A DNA stretch of 64,000 bases from Eopsaltria australis (Eukaryota; Chordata; Aves; Passeriformes; Petroicidae). The stretch covers positions 744,001-808,000 of the forward strand of contig JAVTVJ010000373.1 in NCBI GenBank assembly GCA_034509425.1. The letters are read 5' to 3'. Positions within the stretch are counted from its first letter, which is position 1, and each line of letters opens with the position of its first letter. Positions 38,301 through 48,799 of the stretch are shown piece after piece. The translations under genes and the position numbers were made by a program. Below the pieces are notes generated by a model, which worked only from the letters and a program-made list of their open reading frames with translations, did no database searches and was not told the DNA's origin.

Positions 38301-41134
38301 CGCCCTTGCAGAGTGTTCTGGAGATTTCATTCTTGAGGTGGAGACTTCAGACTGACTGCGTCGTGCATTGTGGCTTCTCTGTTTATCACCCAAAAGTAGG
38401 GGAAAGAGCTGGGACAAATGCAGAAATCTTAGAAGAAATTATCTTCTTTTCTGGTATCGACCTCCAGTTATTCCCATGCAAAGTGTATATTTTTTTCTGG
38501 TCTCTAAGGAAGAACTTACATAGTTATGCTGCTTCTGTTGGTGAAACAGTATTTTATTGAGTTAGTGAGTGTCTGGAGCTCATTTCCCTGGTGGAGGGAA
38601 TGAATGATTTTCAGAGGAAGGAAAGAAAGAAGAGGATGAAGTTTAATACAGGCAAAAGAGCAAACTCATGATAAAACTGAGACAATAATTGATTTAGATT
38701 TGTTTTTAAACTACTTTTATGGTGTTTGATCTGCTCTGTGGGATGGGGTCAGAGTAGGCTGTATCTGGAGTTGTAGGATTCTTTTTGCTTTTAAGAATGC
38801 AAATGTTTGTATATGTGGAAGGTTTTTGTTTTCCACACATGTGCTGGTATTCTTGGCATGCTTCCATGGGATCATGGGTCTTGCTCTAGATGGAGGAAAG
38901 GATGTATACCTGCGACTGTCTCATGTATAGTGGAAGCACCATCTCCTGGTTCTTACGTTTTCGTTGTGCACCAACTTGGTAGTGCTTTAGATATTTTCTG
39001 GGTCTGCTTTTTTTGCTCTGAGCAGATGGCTAGGCTATGCCCAGATCAACTGCCTTGCATGCCTGATGTGTCCAGGATATATTGCGCTTGTTATGCGCGT
39101 CAATTGCATGTGTATAGTGTTGGTTTTATCTAGGGTTTTTGGACATCCAGAAGTCCCAGACAAGTGCTTGGGCCTGAACTTTATTACCAGGGAGAGCAGA
39201 TGGAGGCACAACTTCTTCCTGCTTTGCCCTTTTAGTGAATTTGTCTGGTTATACTTGTACCAAATCTTATGGAAGTAGGGCAGTCTTGGATGGTGGGGAT
39301 CAATTAGTCTGCAGGAGGAGCTTTTTTAACATGAGCTTCACTGGTATTTGCAAAGACAGCTTCACAGATCTGTGGATTATTGACAGCTTTGGAAGAGCTT
39401 CTGCACTTTTAGTTTGGCAAGGAATGGAAACAAGATGACTGCAAGCTAGAGCTCACATGCTGAGATTCCCTTGATATCCTTGGTACAAAGTAGAGGGTTT
39501 TTCCTCCTGCTCTGTTGTAACAAGTAGAGGATATATAAACACCTGCTTGTGAATGTATAATGTAATTATTGCTATTGATTCTTTTTCAGGGTATGAGCAT
39601 TATAGAGCAGCTAGATCCTGTATCTTTTAGCAATTACTTGAAGAAATACCATAATACAATATGTGGAAGACATCCTATTGGAGTGCTATTAAATGTAAGT
39701 AACTTTTGATTTATTGAAGAATGTATCTTTTAGAAAAATGCTTGCATTTGTTAAAACACAATATTGCTGCAGTATTCCTTAGTTCTAAAATGTCAAGCCT
39801 TGAATTAATTTATTTTTTTAAGTGTTCTCAATTTGGTCTCTCATTTTCCTGTCTTGCATGTAGACAAATGTAAGCTCTTAAAAGGGCTGAGGGTTTTCAG
39901 TTCCCTAAGGGAGATGAGATACCACATTCCTTTTGAATTTCAATGAAACGCAATCACTCTCTTTCTCTTGGCCCTAAATAAGTGAACAAATAAATCCATC
40001 TCCCTGAAGAAGTATGTACTTACTCTTTTGAATCAGTACTTATGAATGTGTATATGTTTTCTCTATATTGCTATTAGCTAGCTATTGTGAGTGCCTGGTT
40101 GATGTCTGGCAGTGTTTTTGAGTTTTGCAAATACAGTGAGATTGCCTCTGTAAGTATTAGTGCAGTGCACCATTAACTCATAAATTAACAGCAGTTAGAA
40201 TTCAGATTACTTTCTGGTTACTGTATTCTGCTTTGGTGATGAAGTGCAGACATAAACCTGGCTGAATTTAGCTGTCTAAATTTGGTCACAGCTGCTTTAC
40301 AGCACTGGTGGAATGCTGCAGATTTGTCATATTGCTTAAGTGAATCTCGCTGTGTTTTTACTGTAACTCAAATCTGAAACAGGAAGCATATTAACTTTTT
40401 AAAAAGGAAAACTTAATTCACTGGGAATGTAGTCTGAATGGAGAACATATAGAGGAACCTTTCAAAGTGGAGTCTGTACAACTTTGTATAAGCAATATCA
40501 ATATTGGGGAGCCATGTAGTGAAGTTCAATACTATGACAACTCTGCAAATATACCCAACTGTTACCCTCAGATAATTATTAGTTTTGCAGTGAATCACAG
40601 CTAAATTCTGTTCATTCACTTTTGCTAATTGTCACACTTCAGTAAATTATCCTTGTACCTTCTTTTTCCTTAATGGAAGAAATAGAATCTGAGTAGTGTT
40701 CGTAGTGTTGGCTTTTTTCCTATTGCATCTGTTTCTTTATATATTCCCCATGGAACTGAAAGCACTGTTGCTAAAGGAGGTATCATGAAAGGTTTCGTGT
40801 GGCTTTAGAGAGCTGCATAGATGTGCACAGTGCAGTGGGGGAAGTGTCAGTGAATGAAACGGCACAGAAATGAGCTAGGTCCAGTAGTTACTGGGAGATG
40901 CTTATATAATGAGCTTATGAGAGATGGTGCAAGGACATTTGAGAAATAGGAAATGTAATTTCACTGGTACCTTTTTTTAAACAGCTCTTTTTCTCTCTTC
41001 AGGCTATCAACGAGCTCCAGAAGAATGGAATGAATATGAGCTTTTCATTTTTGAATTACGCTCAGTCCAGCCAGTGTCGAAACTGGCAAGACAGCTCAGT
41101 GAGTTATGCAGCTGGAGCACTGATGGTCCACTGA
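14326..41134 (+). CDS. MEMO1: MEMO1, mediator of cell motility 1 (complete, 9 coding exons)
   Basis: The nine exons sum to 894 nt, giving 297 residues plus TGA, identical in length to human MEMO1. MEMO1 belongs to the MEMO/AMMECR1-neighbour fold related to class III extradiol (LigB-type) dioxygenases. It is a cytosolic, membrane-recruitable effector of ErbB2 and other receptor tyrosine kinases acting on migration and microtubules, and has reported metal-dependent redox activity. The metal-pocket residues His49 (in APHAGY), His81 (in GPSHHVP), His192 (in FCHWGQRF) and Cys244 (in TICGRHPIG) are all present. All introns are GT-AG and the frame is intact across eight junctions. The ATG at 14326 is the first in the inferred leader and has A at -3. 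Compared with the human protein as I remember it, there are only a handful of substitutions (Leu6, Asn69, Lys73, Asn257, Met295). It is transcribed in the same direction as DPY30, about 8 kb downstream. Confidence 0.97.
14932..15005. repeat. Two-copy tandem duplication, period 38 bp
   Basis: The motif 'aggtgtgaaaatagggag' starts at 14932 and again at 14970, and each copy is followed by a 'tttatttt/cttatttc' stretch. The copies differ by a few bases, so this is a modest local duplication just inside intron 1. Confidence 0.8.
20517..20603 (+). mobile_element. CR1 LINE 3' end
   Basis: The block 'gtggtggacttggcagtg' leads to 'ggttggactctatgatctt', 'gatcttttccagc' and finally 'attctatgatct'. This is the sense CR1 3' end including its ATTCTATG-type terminal repeat. 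Less certain similarity extends upstream to about 20440. It lies in MEMO1 intron 1 in sense orientation. Confidence 0.85.
22764..22803. repeat. Two-copy tandem duplication, period 22 bp
   Basis: The string 'tagttgtatccataaatt' starts at 22764 and again at 22786. This looks like a simple replication-slippage duplication in intron 1. Confidence 0.8.
23627..23645. repeat. Poly(T) tract
   Basis: About 19 T residues are interrupted only at the end by C. This is low-complexity sequence in intron 1; it could be the reverse complement of a retroposed poly(A), but no associated body was recognised. Confidence 0.7.
26229..26310 (+). CDS. MEMO1: MEMO1 exon 2 (codons 21-48)
   Basis: The acceptor cttcatag ends at 26228 and the donor gtaagt starts at 26311. 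It encodes [11 protein letters not shown] through ARAIIA and the first two bases of Pro48, just before the metal ligand His49. Confidence 0.96.
26311..28401. other. MEMO1: MEMO1 intron 2, about 2.1 kb
   Basis: AT-rich intron with the polypyrimidine tract near its 5' end. No other gene, RNA or recognisable mobile element was seen. Confidence 0.7.
26361..26408. repeat. Long polypyrimidine (T/C) tract ending in AG
   Basis: Nearly 50 nt of T with isolated C residues, ending 'tttttttag', begins 50 bp downstream of the exon 2 donor. It is low complexity and resembles a strong splice acceptor, but no exon follows that would fit the protein. Confidence 0.8.
28402..28470 (+). CDS. MEMO1: MEMO1 exon 3 (codons 48-71)
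   Basis: The acceptor tttgcag ends at 28401 and the donor gtgagt starts at 28471. It encodes [17 protein letters not shown] and following residues. It carries His49, a metal-pocket ligand in the family. Confidence 0.96.
28471..30375. other. MEMO1: MEMO1 intron 3, about 1.9 kb
   Basis: AT-rich intron. It contains homopolymer runs (for example A runs near 29568) but no recognised gene, RNA or repeat body. Confidence 0.7.
30376..30488 (+). CDS. MEMO1: MEMO1 exon 4 (codons 71-109)
   Basis: The acceptor ttgtag ends at 30375 and the donor gtaagt starts at 30489. It encodes [17 protein letters not shown] through YDLRIDQK. It carries His81. Residue 73 is Lys (AAA), where the human protein, as remembered, has Arg. 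Confidence 0.96.
30489..31809. other. MEMO1: MEMO1 intron 4, about 1.3 kb
   Basis: AT-rich intron with no recognised gene, RNA or mobile element. Confidence 0.7.
31810..31921 (+). CDS. MEMO1: MEMO1 exon 5 (codons 109-146)
   Basis: The acceptor tcatttcag ends at 31809 and the donor gtactg starts at 31922. It encodes [16 protein letters not shown], then the acidic [20 protein letters not shown]. The donor has C at +4 where A/G is usual, so it is weaker than the others in this gene. Confidence 0.95.
31922..32797. other. MEMO1: MEMO1 intron 5, about 0.9 kb
   Basis: AT-rich intron with T-rich runs near 32364-32390. Nothing else was recognised. Confidence 0.7.
32798..32940 (+). CDS. MEMO1: MEMO1 exon 6 (codons 146-194)
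   Basis: The acceptor cttataag ends at 32797 and the donor G|gtaagt starts at 32941. It encodes [17 protein letters not shown] through VVSSDFCHW. It carries His192 of the metal pocket. Confidence 0.96.
32941..34085. other. MEMO1: MEMO1 intron 6, about 1.1 kb
   Basis: AT-rich intron. No gene, RNA or mobile element was recognised; short open frames here lack recognisable motifs. Confidence 0.7.
34086..34162 (+). CDS. MEMO1: MEMO1 exon 7 (codons 194-219)
   Basis: The acceptor tttcaag ends at 34085; AAG is less common than CAG or TAG. The donor gtaagt starts at 34163. It encodes [18 protein letters not shown] and IEHLDKM. Confidence 0.96.
34163..39589. other. MEMO1: MEMO1 intron 7, about 5.4 kb
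   Basis: AT-rich intron with a (GTTT)n run near 36987-37006. A possible scrap of CR1 terminal repeat near 35203 (tagaatcccagaatcagcag) is too short to call. No exon or RNA gene was recognised. Confidence 0.7.
36986..37006. repeat. (GTTT)n microsatellite
   Basis: About four to five units of gttt occur in intron 7, preceded by a G-rich then T-rich stretch. It is simple sequence. Confidence 0.75.
39590..39694 (+). CDS. MEMO1: MEMO1 exon 8 (codons 220-254)
   Basis: The acceptor ctttttcag ends at 39589 and the donor gtaagt starts at 39695. The exon is 105 nt and phase 0 at both ends, so it could be skipped in frame. It encodes [17 protein letters not shown] through GVLLN and carries Cys244 of the metal pocket. 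Confidence 0.96.
39695..41002. other. MEMO1: MEMO1 intron 8, about 1.3 kb
   Basis: AT-rich intron with no recognised gene, RNA or mobile element. Confidence 0.7.
41003..41134 (+). CDS. MEMO1: MEMO1 exon 9, coding part (codons 255-297 and stop)
   Basis: The acceptor ctctcttcag ends at 41002. It encodes [19 protein letters not shown] through [10 protein letters not shown], then TGA at 41132-41134. Family members end ALTVH; here the Thr position is Met (ATG). Confidence 0.96.
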   Translation, partial: AINELQKNGMNMSFSFLNYAQSSQCRNWQDSSVSYAAGALMVH

Positions 41135-41700
41135 ACTGCTGAATGCTCAGGGATGGCACCTGCACACACTCTGTATACGGGGTCCCAGCCTAGCCCTTAC
41201 AAAGATACAGTCCCTGGTCTTTGGGTATACTGAAACCTCAAACTAATAGAACTCTGTTCTTTTCTAGTAGGTGTAGTCCTTCCTTAGTTTCAACTCATTT
41301 AAAAATGCTTTCTTGTTTAGGACAAAGGAAGGAAGGCTCGTATCAGAACTTTTTGTGAGATTTTTTTTTTCTTTGGAAAAGATAATGGCTGTGAAGGCAT
41401 GGTGGTAGACTGTCCTTAAAAATACAACATGTAAAGCATTTACCATATCCTAAATTTGCACTCTTTGCAGACCTGTGCACATATACTCAGCTTTCAGAAT
41501 AGTTTTGCAAGTTGTAAACGGAAAAAGGGGGGAAAAAGGGGGTGGAAGCTTTTTAATAAAAGAAAAAAAAGGAAAACAACGCATTTATAAATGATTCTGT
41601 ATTAGAATATAATAAAACTCCAGTATAGTCAGTTACTACCCGTGATGTACAACAGATATCTTCTATTTTAGTTGCTAATAAAGGGCTACACAAACCAAAA
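41135..41700 (+). other. MEMO1: MEMO1 3' UTR, main form
   Basis: The sequence after the stop codon runs to a cluster of three AATAAA hexamers at 41555, 41611 and 41677. This gives a 3' UTR of about 440-570 nt. The exact cleavage site cannot be chosen from sequence. Confidence 0.7.
41555..41682 (+). terminator. MEMO1: Cluster of three polyadenylation signals for MEMO1
   Basis: AATAAA occurs at 41555-41560, 41611-41616 and 41677-41682. T-rich and GT-rich stretches follow the last one (ttgctttgtgttctgtatgt from 41719), supporting it as the main site, with the earlier ones as alternatives. Confidence 0.75.
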
Positions 41701-44700
41701 TAGTCTGATTTAAACTTATTGCTTTGTGTTCTGTATGTGGCTGCTTGTCATTAGCATTCTTTATCCTCAGTTCTATGCTTGATAATTCAACCATTCTGTA
41801 AAATACTTCAGAATGTATTTTGTATTCAACATTTGTTGACTACTTCATTCACAGATTTTTTTATCTTAAACCTGCACTATGAGTTCAGCTGTGCAAAAGA
41901 ATTTGGAAAACTTTTTGTATAGTCTAATCTTTTTCATTTCACAATTAATCTATGAAGTAGTATCTTTTAGTATGTGATACAAATTTGTATCAGCAATACA
42001 CTTTTAATGGTTTTTATGCTCAGTTTGATTATTCAAGTGAAATAGATGAAGTATTTTTGTTTGAAATTACTAAAAATTGAAAACAAGCAGTAGCTTGAAA
42101 CTGATAATTCTTAGAGTATCTACCTGGCATTCATAGGCCACAGAAGCCATACAGTGCTAATCTCAAGCAATTATTCCTCAAAGATTATTTGGAAGGGAAC
42201 AGTAAGGCTTTTTTTTTTTCATTTTTATTTTTCATTGTTTGACTATGGGTAGAATTATTTCATGTTTTTTAAACATCCCATGTTAAGAGTTCTTGAACTT
42301 TCTTCCAGCCAAAATAATGATGTCATTATTTTAGTTGTCATTCCCAAAGACCTCCTTTTGTTCTAATAAGAAATGCAAAGTAGGATGCAGTATTGGCTCA
42401 TTATCTAAATGGAGATTTCATTCCTTGATATTTCACCTGCTATCAAGAAACCTCCTGGTACATTCAGCTTTTCTAAGTGGCAGAGGGGAAATTTTGGAAT
42501 TCAATTTAGATTATCTCTGAAAGTTGTGGGAATTGCTGCATACAAAGTCTTAGGTGAAAGCATGCCAGACATCTTGTTTATTCCTATTAAAATACCCTCT
42601 GCTTGCATCACTTCTATTTTCCCTATCACCCTTGGTCACCATTTTAATAATAGCAGGTGAATGCTCCATTTATAAAATGAACTGCTTTGCAGATGTTCAG
42701 ATTCCATCTGAAATACCAAACTCCTGTGCATGCCTATTCTTTTAGTTGCCTTACTGCTCTGCCTTTTTCTTGTAATGTCTCAGCAGCAGACAGGGAAAAC
42801 AACTTTCAGATTACTGTTGACAGACCAGCAAGAAGGCTGTGCAGGTAAAATTGAATTGGTAGCCAGTCTTTGTAAATACTTGTCTGACTGTGCCTTATTA
42901 ACAAACTAGTTTGATCATGAAGGTTTTTTTTAAATCTTTGGTGAATACAGGTTTAATTAGGGTTTGGGTTTCTTTCAGTCTTATACCAATGCCTAACATC
43001 ATTATTGAAACATACAGTTAATTGGAACAGTTAAGTATATACTTTCTCCCTAAGGTAAACATAGTAATTAGTTTCTGAATAGAAATGCCTCAGTTGCATC
43101 TTAGTTCTGTAAGATAGTTTTAATGAGAAAAACCCATAACTGGAAGAACTTTGAGGAAATTGGTCAGCCATTTTGCTAGCATAATGTTATTAAATATCTT
43201 ACATTGAAAGCACTTCACATGTAAACTGTATAATGTATTTCAAAATAAAGTTTCTAATTAAAATGGGAATTTCTGTGCCTACTAGTAATAACCAGCAATG
43301 ACAGTTCAGAAACCCACTCAGAGAGAAATTTAAAGCTTTGGGAAACCTGTTGTAACTTTAAAAACCCTTGTAAAACCCTTTTTTTTTTTTTTTTTGTTTA
43401 GCAGAAAATACCGGATTTCAAAGAACGTTTTTTTTTGGTTTTTTTTTTTTTTTCTCTTTTGGTGGGCTTGGAAGGAGTTGACTTCAGTGCTCTGTTTCCT
43501 GAGGTGTTTGTTTAAGACATGTCAGAAGGAAAAGCAGAATCTCCTGGAAAATCTTCACTCAAGGCTATTAATTCATTATTTTAGCTTTACCACACATTTT
43601 ATTCTCATTTGAATATACATTTGAATACAGCATGTTGGGACACAGAGTGTCTGGTTTAGACAAGACTAAATATTAAATCCTGCTCACTTTTCTGGAGGTT
43701 TCTTCTATGCATAAAATGACCAAGCTTTGACTGCTCTTCTGGTGCAGGAAATCCAGCCAAGGACATGATTCCCAGTTTAAAATTTTGTCATTTTAGAGAC
43801 ATGTTCACTGTGTGAAAATGTTGATTAAAATACTCGTGTTTTTGTGTTCTCATGTTGTTCACAAAGAAGCTTTATGTATTTTGTTTCCTTTAAATGCTGC
43901 CTAAAAAGTTCTTTTCAGGTACTATCTACTGAGTTCTTCAGGTCAATGTCTTTGACACTGAAGTAGTACAGTAAGTCTTCCAGTGCTTTGTGTTTAGATC
44001 AACTAAAGTAGGAGGAAGTAGAGGCAGAAGCAGCATTGCTCTGCGAGGCAGTGAATGGCTCTGTGGACATTGGGAACCACCTCCTGCTTTGAAACCCTCG
44101 CGGCATGGAGTGACTTGGGTGTAGCTGCTCCAACTCTCAGCCTTTGTCAAGTTATAATGGCAGTTTTGCTGTATTTGTTTATTTAGAAGATCACTAGAGT
44201 GGCTTTGATCCAGTGTTCTTATTTAAGCTGGACTTCTGTGCAGTTCTCCTTTCTCAGTGCCTTCAGAAGTGTTCAGTTTGCCCTTGTGTTTTTAGACAGC
44301 TCTTGCTATCACCAGTTCCCAGTCAGGGGCTCATTGCTGTGTCTGAGGGGTCTTGCACATTGCTTTAGGCTTTACTTCGGAATTTTGGATTGACATGTCA
44401 AGTAGTGAAATGGGGAGAGGGGGGATGTCTGTTTGACACCTGCACACAGTCTCACAGTACTTCAGCATGTTGTTTCTGTAGTTGTAGGGTTTTTCCATTT
44501 CCTGTTTGTCATTTTCCCTTTATTCCCTCAGGAAAAAAAATGCTCTTTTCTGCATCAAAGGAAACTTGGCTCTGAAATGGCATCAGTCACCATGATTTGC
44601 AGTTGCTATTTTCTCAGGCTGAATTGTGCTAACATCTGATCCACTCTCAAAAACTTGCCAGAACTATTGTTTCTGGAGAAATGTTTAAAATCCCTTTGCC

Positions 44701-46840
44701 TTCCTACATCAGTGGCAAAACCTCCTGAAAGTTAGCCTTGAAAAGATGGGGGTCCAGTGTAGTGCACATCAAAGCTGTGAGATGTTTTGGGTTGGGACCC
44801 ACAGTGTAGCCAGATGGCCTTTTCAATAGATGGTTGCAAAACATGACTTGGAATTAGTCTGTAGGGGTGAAATTACTTTATTCTCTCTCTAATGCACAAT
44901 CTATTGTCTCTAAAGCTTTATTTTATTTTATTTTTTTCTTATTTGATTTTTGCCTAATTCTGAAAACAGTTTGTCTCTACAGACAACTTCCAGATACCTG
45001 ATGTCATTTGGGGGTTATCTTATGCCAGGATTAGCAGAAAACTCCATGTTTGTTTCTTCATGTTTTTTCTGATGCCTATTTAATCTGTGCATGCCCTACT
45101 CCTGGAGTCTGAGTCATCTCTCCTGTTGCTTATGCCCCAGGAATGAAAATGGGGTGGTACTGATATCCAAATCAAGAAAGCAATTATGTCTTCTTCGTTT
45201 GTTTTCTTGCAGGTTGCAGGGAGGGTGTGTTCGTAGAGACTTGGATCTTTTTGGAAAGGGCAGAGGAATGAGGAGAAGGATCATAGATAAGGAAGAAAAT
45301 GGTTGCTTTTCAAGTTTGATGTCAGCAAGTGTTCTGCTGTCCTGTTTGGGAGCTGACATGCTGCCAAGCACTGCCCAGTGCAACTGTCAGCCAGGTGCAG
45401 TGCTGGGCAGCCTGTTACTGCTACTTCAGAGAGGAGAGATGCTGGAGGTATCTGGTCAAGTGGAGCTCATTTTGTTGAAATTCAGGAGTGAGAATCCTAT
45501 GCTGAAATCTCTAGGTTATAAAGGTAAAGAGAGGTATCTCAGCCTTTTTGCAGAGGTGACAGATGGACCCCCATATCCCCCAGGTTTCTTAGGTGATGTG
45601 TTCGGTTCTTGGTGGATTTAAGAGAAGATAATTTAGATCATTTTCTCAACCCTGTCATCTCGATTGGTATAAAATTGTATTCTCTATAAACACTTCTAGA
45701 TACCTTTTTCAAAGCTTGTGGAGCTCAAGTTACTTTATTATTAATTTCAAACAAAAATATATTCTAATTCTAGTGGTGGTGTTTAAATCTCATAAAAAGA
45801 ATTAGCCAGGGCCTCAAATTCTGCAGTGAGTGAAGCCAGTAATTAGACTTTAGTGATCTAATACCTGTTTTGTATATGACAAAAACGTAAATGACAGAAG
45901 GAATGAAACATCAAACAAGGAACTCGACGAACCTAAACTTCTCACATTTCTTTTTTTCTCGAATGAGTTTTTAAAAAGTGAGAAACTACTTTCCTGAGCC
46001 TGTGACTGTAACTTCACAAGACTGAAAATTGCAGTGCTCTTGGATGAAGTCCCTTTTTTGGTATAAGGTGTTTATTTTTCTGCTGAACTTTTGTGGCAGG
46101 AAGTGGAGTGTTGACATCTTAGTGCCTGGGCTATGGAGGCTTGCCTGAGCTGCTGTTCTCTGCGGGCAGGTAGGGAAAATCATCCCCTGGGATTTGTTAG
46201 CTGAGACTTAAACGACTTTTCCTTTGTCTCCAGAATTATTACAAAGATTTTGAAGAGGGAGCCTTTAAGCTCAGCTGTGATTAATAAGTGTTGAACTCAT
46301 GTATTTTTTACTGGTAAAATTTATTTTTCTTTATGATCACAGTCCAAAGAGCTGGTGTAACAAATAATCTGTCAGTAAGATATCTGCTGTAAATGGGTGG
46401 TCTGGAAATGCAGACTGGCCTCACAACTGCTTTCAGGGAGAAAGCACATTTCTGCATTGCAAGGAATGGTTTTGTGTTCGCAGAGCTGGAATGTAACCAA
46501 ATGCTGCTTTCAGGCTGTTCTGAAATAAACTGACTTGGTTGTTGTATGTAAGCACGTAGCTCTGGTATGGGCTCAGCGTTGCATCCATCAGATGGGCAGC
46601 AGGGCAACGGGGAATGCCTTACTGGCAAATGCCCCACGTATTTCCAAGCAAGATTCAAAGCCCTGGGCTGATGGGGGAAAATAATTCCAGTTAAGTGGAA
46701 AACAGGTATGTTGTGGCAGGTGTAAATCTCTACTTTATGGAGGCTATGCGAGTAGTCTCATGTTCATTTAAAGAAAAAAATCAATCCATACCCCAGGAGG
46801 CCAAACAACTTTCCAAGACTTACAAAAAGAAAAAGCCAAA
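41701..46840. other. Downstream flank of MEMO1, no gene seen
   Basis: AT-rich sequence with poly(T) runs at about 43379-43396 and 43427-43453. Open frames here, including one of 176 codons at 45091-45621, show no recognisable domain or conserved motif. No RNA gene was recognised. Confidence 0.6.
43244..43249 (+). terminator. Possible distal MEMO1 polyadenylation signal
   Basis: AATAAA lies about 2.1 kb after the MEMO1 stop in AT-rich sequence that shows no repeat. It could end a long alternative 3' UTR, but an isolated hexamer is weak evidence in AT-rich DNA. Confidence 0.3.
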
Positions 46841-46851
46841 AGCCAAGAGTA

Positions 46852-47012
46852 TGTGTGTGTGTGAGTGCGAGGAGCCGGGCAGGGCTGGCCGGCGCTAGGT
46901 GTCAGTGTGGGAGCGCTGCTCCCTTGGCTTCGAGCAGGAGCGGCTGCTGCGGTGTGAAAGTATCGGATACAGCCTTGCCTTTCCTAGTGCGTCCTGAGCT
47001 TCCTGGCCGTAT
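46852..47012. promoter_or_regulatory. Small isolated CpG-rich patch
   Basis: About ten to eleven CpG dinucleotides fall within roughly 150 bp, after a short (GT)n run, in a flank where CpG is otherwise rare. It is not part of a recognised gene or CR1 copy. It may be a small CpG island marking an unannotated (perhaps noncoding) transcript start or enhancer, or it may be a GC-rich repeat I do not recognise. Confidence 0.35.
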
Positions 47013-48790
47013 CCAAAAGCCCATTTTCCAACAGCCTCTGTGTTTTGAATGCAAATCCTTGTTTCTAAGTTAGTTTGGAAATCGTCACCTGCTGAGTTAC
47101 CTCTGTCACAAACTACAGGAAAAATGGTAGCAGCATCTGTTAAGTACAAATGTTTCAGTGACAGAGCTCATAACCAAACCCTCAAGAGAAGCAATGGCAC
47201 AGCTCCCACTGTGCCTCTGGGCCCAGGCCTTCCTGCTCTGCTGGAACCAGTCTGTGTTTTGTGAGTCCTGCACAAATTACTGCACTTGGTCTGTGTGGTG
47301 TTTCAGGATGAGTGTTCAGTTGAGGACAAGGTGGCAGCCTGGGTTCTGAGCTGTGTGAGGGAAGGGTTTCTCCCAAGCTCTGCTGCAAGTGGCTCTGCAG
47401 TTGGGAAGTGTTCAACACGTGCTCCTGCCGCTGTAAACGGTGGTGGTGAATGCTGATGGGTTTCAGCAGCCTGGGCTCACAGGGGCAGCTGGAGCTGTTG
47501 CCGTGCCCGAGCTGAGGGCAGCAGGAGGGATGTGAGGATCCTCTGTGGCATCTCCCACCCTTGCACCCCAAAACCTTGGTCCGTGTGTTTGGTGTAGCCT
47601 GGCAAGTGGAGGATGTTTCCCCCATGGAAATGGGGTGGGGCACCCATTGAGCTGTGTATCTCTGAGCATCCTTGTCTCTGCACAGCGGTTTATTTTTTCA
47701 AAGCTTGCAAAAATACCTCTGTGTCTGACCAAGCTCTCACTGAAGTCAATGGGAGACATCAAACTTCACATTCTTAAGGAGTTTTGGAACTGCTCAAGAA
47801 AGTGGTGAGGGAGCCAGGTCTCAGCCATTGTAACCTGGGGAGAGGCTGTGGGAGGAGGGTGCTGGCAGCTCATGCAGTGGAAAAACAGCAGAGATAAGAA
47901 GATGCACCCAAATTGTATCTGGAGATAAATGTCCATGCTGTCTAGCCCTAAGCAGAAGTTTTGTTTATCTGATCTTCAGTTAATTTTACGAGATAATTCT
48001 GTTCATTAAAAAAGGATAGGAGTCAAACTCCTGGGGCTTTTTAATTTTTTTAAAAAAACTTCTAGCTTTTCTTGACATATGAGCTTTTCCATTACTAGAG
48101 TTTCTTTTAACTAACCTCATCTTTATCTGAGAGAGAAATCTTAGGCCAAATCCAGCTTAATTTATACTTAAGTGGCATTCCAGAGTCAAGTCAGAAGGTG
48201 AGGGTCTAAAAAGTCATGCTGGAAAAGACAAAAATAGAAATGAAAAAAGAGAACATCTCCTTCTTTCTACCCCCCACCGTCTCTAGCTGGAAAAGAGTTG
48301 GGCCAATGAAGAAATTTTGGAATTCCTATTTTTCCCTTTCAATACTGTGTTGCTTTTATCACTGGAGAGCATCTGGGCCCTGGCAGCTCCTTACATGCTG
48401 GAGTGTGCCATCACTAGTCCTTACCAAGGAATGCCAGTGCAGGCCTGGCACTGGTGTTGCTCCCTGTCCAGGAGCAGGAAGGTGTGTGCTGAAATGGGCA
48501 GGGTAGCTGCTGTGCCTGTGTTTATATTTTTTTTGTACGGGTGTAGCTGTCAGGATGCTAAAGACACCCTTTTGCTGCTGGCTGGTGTCAGTGCAGAGCT
48601 GAACCCTCATAGGAGAGGTAAAACAGAGGTAAGAGACAGTGTCTTTTGGATTTTCCAGCTTCTTGCTGTACTAAGAGAAACAGAGACTGAGGGGGAAAGC
48701 CCAGGTTGAGCAGGGCCAGAAAGCACAGTTGGACCAGTGTGTGTTGGAAGCAGGCCTTAGGTGATCTAGGGCATTGCCAAACAAAGCCCT
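47013..48790. other. Intergenic, moderately GC-rich, no gene seen
   Basis: Composition is somewhat richer in G and C than the flank before it. Frames exist on both strands, including a minus-strand one of 153 codons, but they overlap each other and show no family motifs. No RNA gene was recognised. Confidence 0.55.
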
Positions 48791-48799
48791 GCATGTTCC

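Noticed and set aside
45091..45621. 176-codon plus-strand open frame downstream of MEMO1
   Set aside because: No domain, no recognised homologue and no promoter or polyadenylation context; compatible with chance in moderate-GC DNA.
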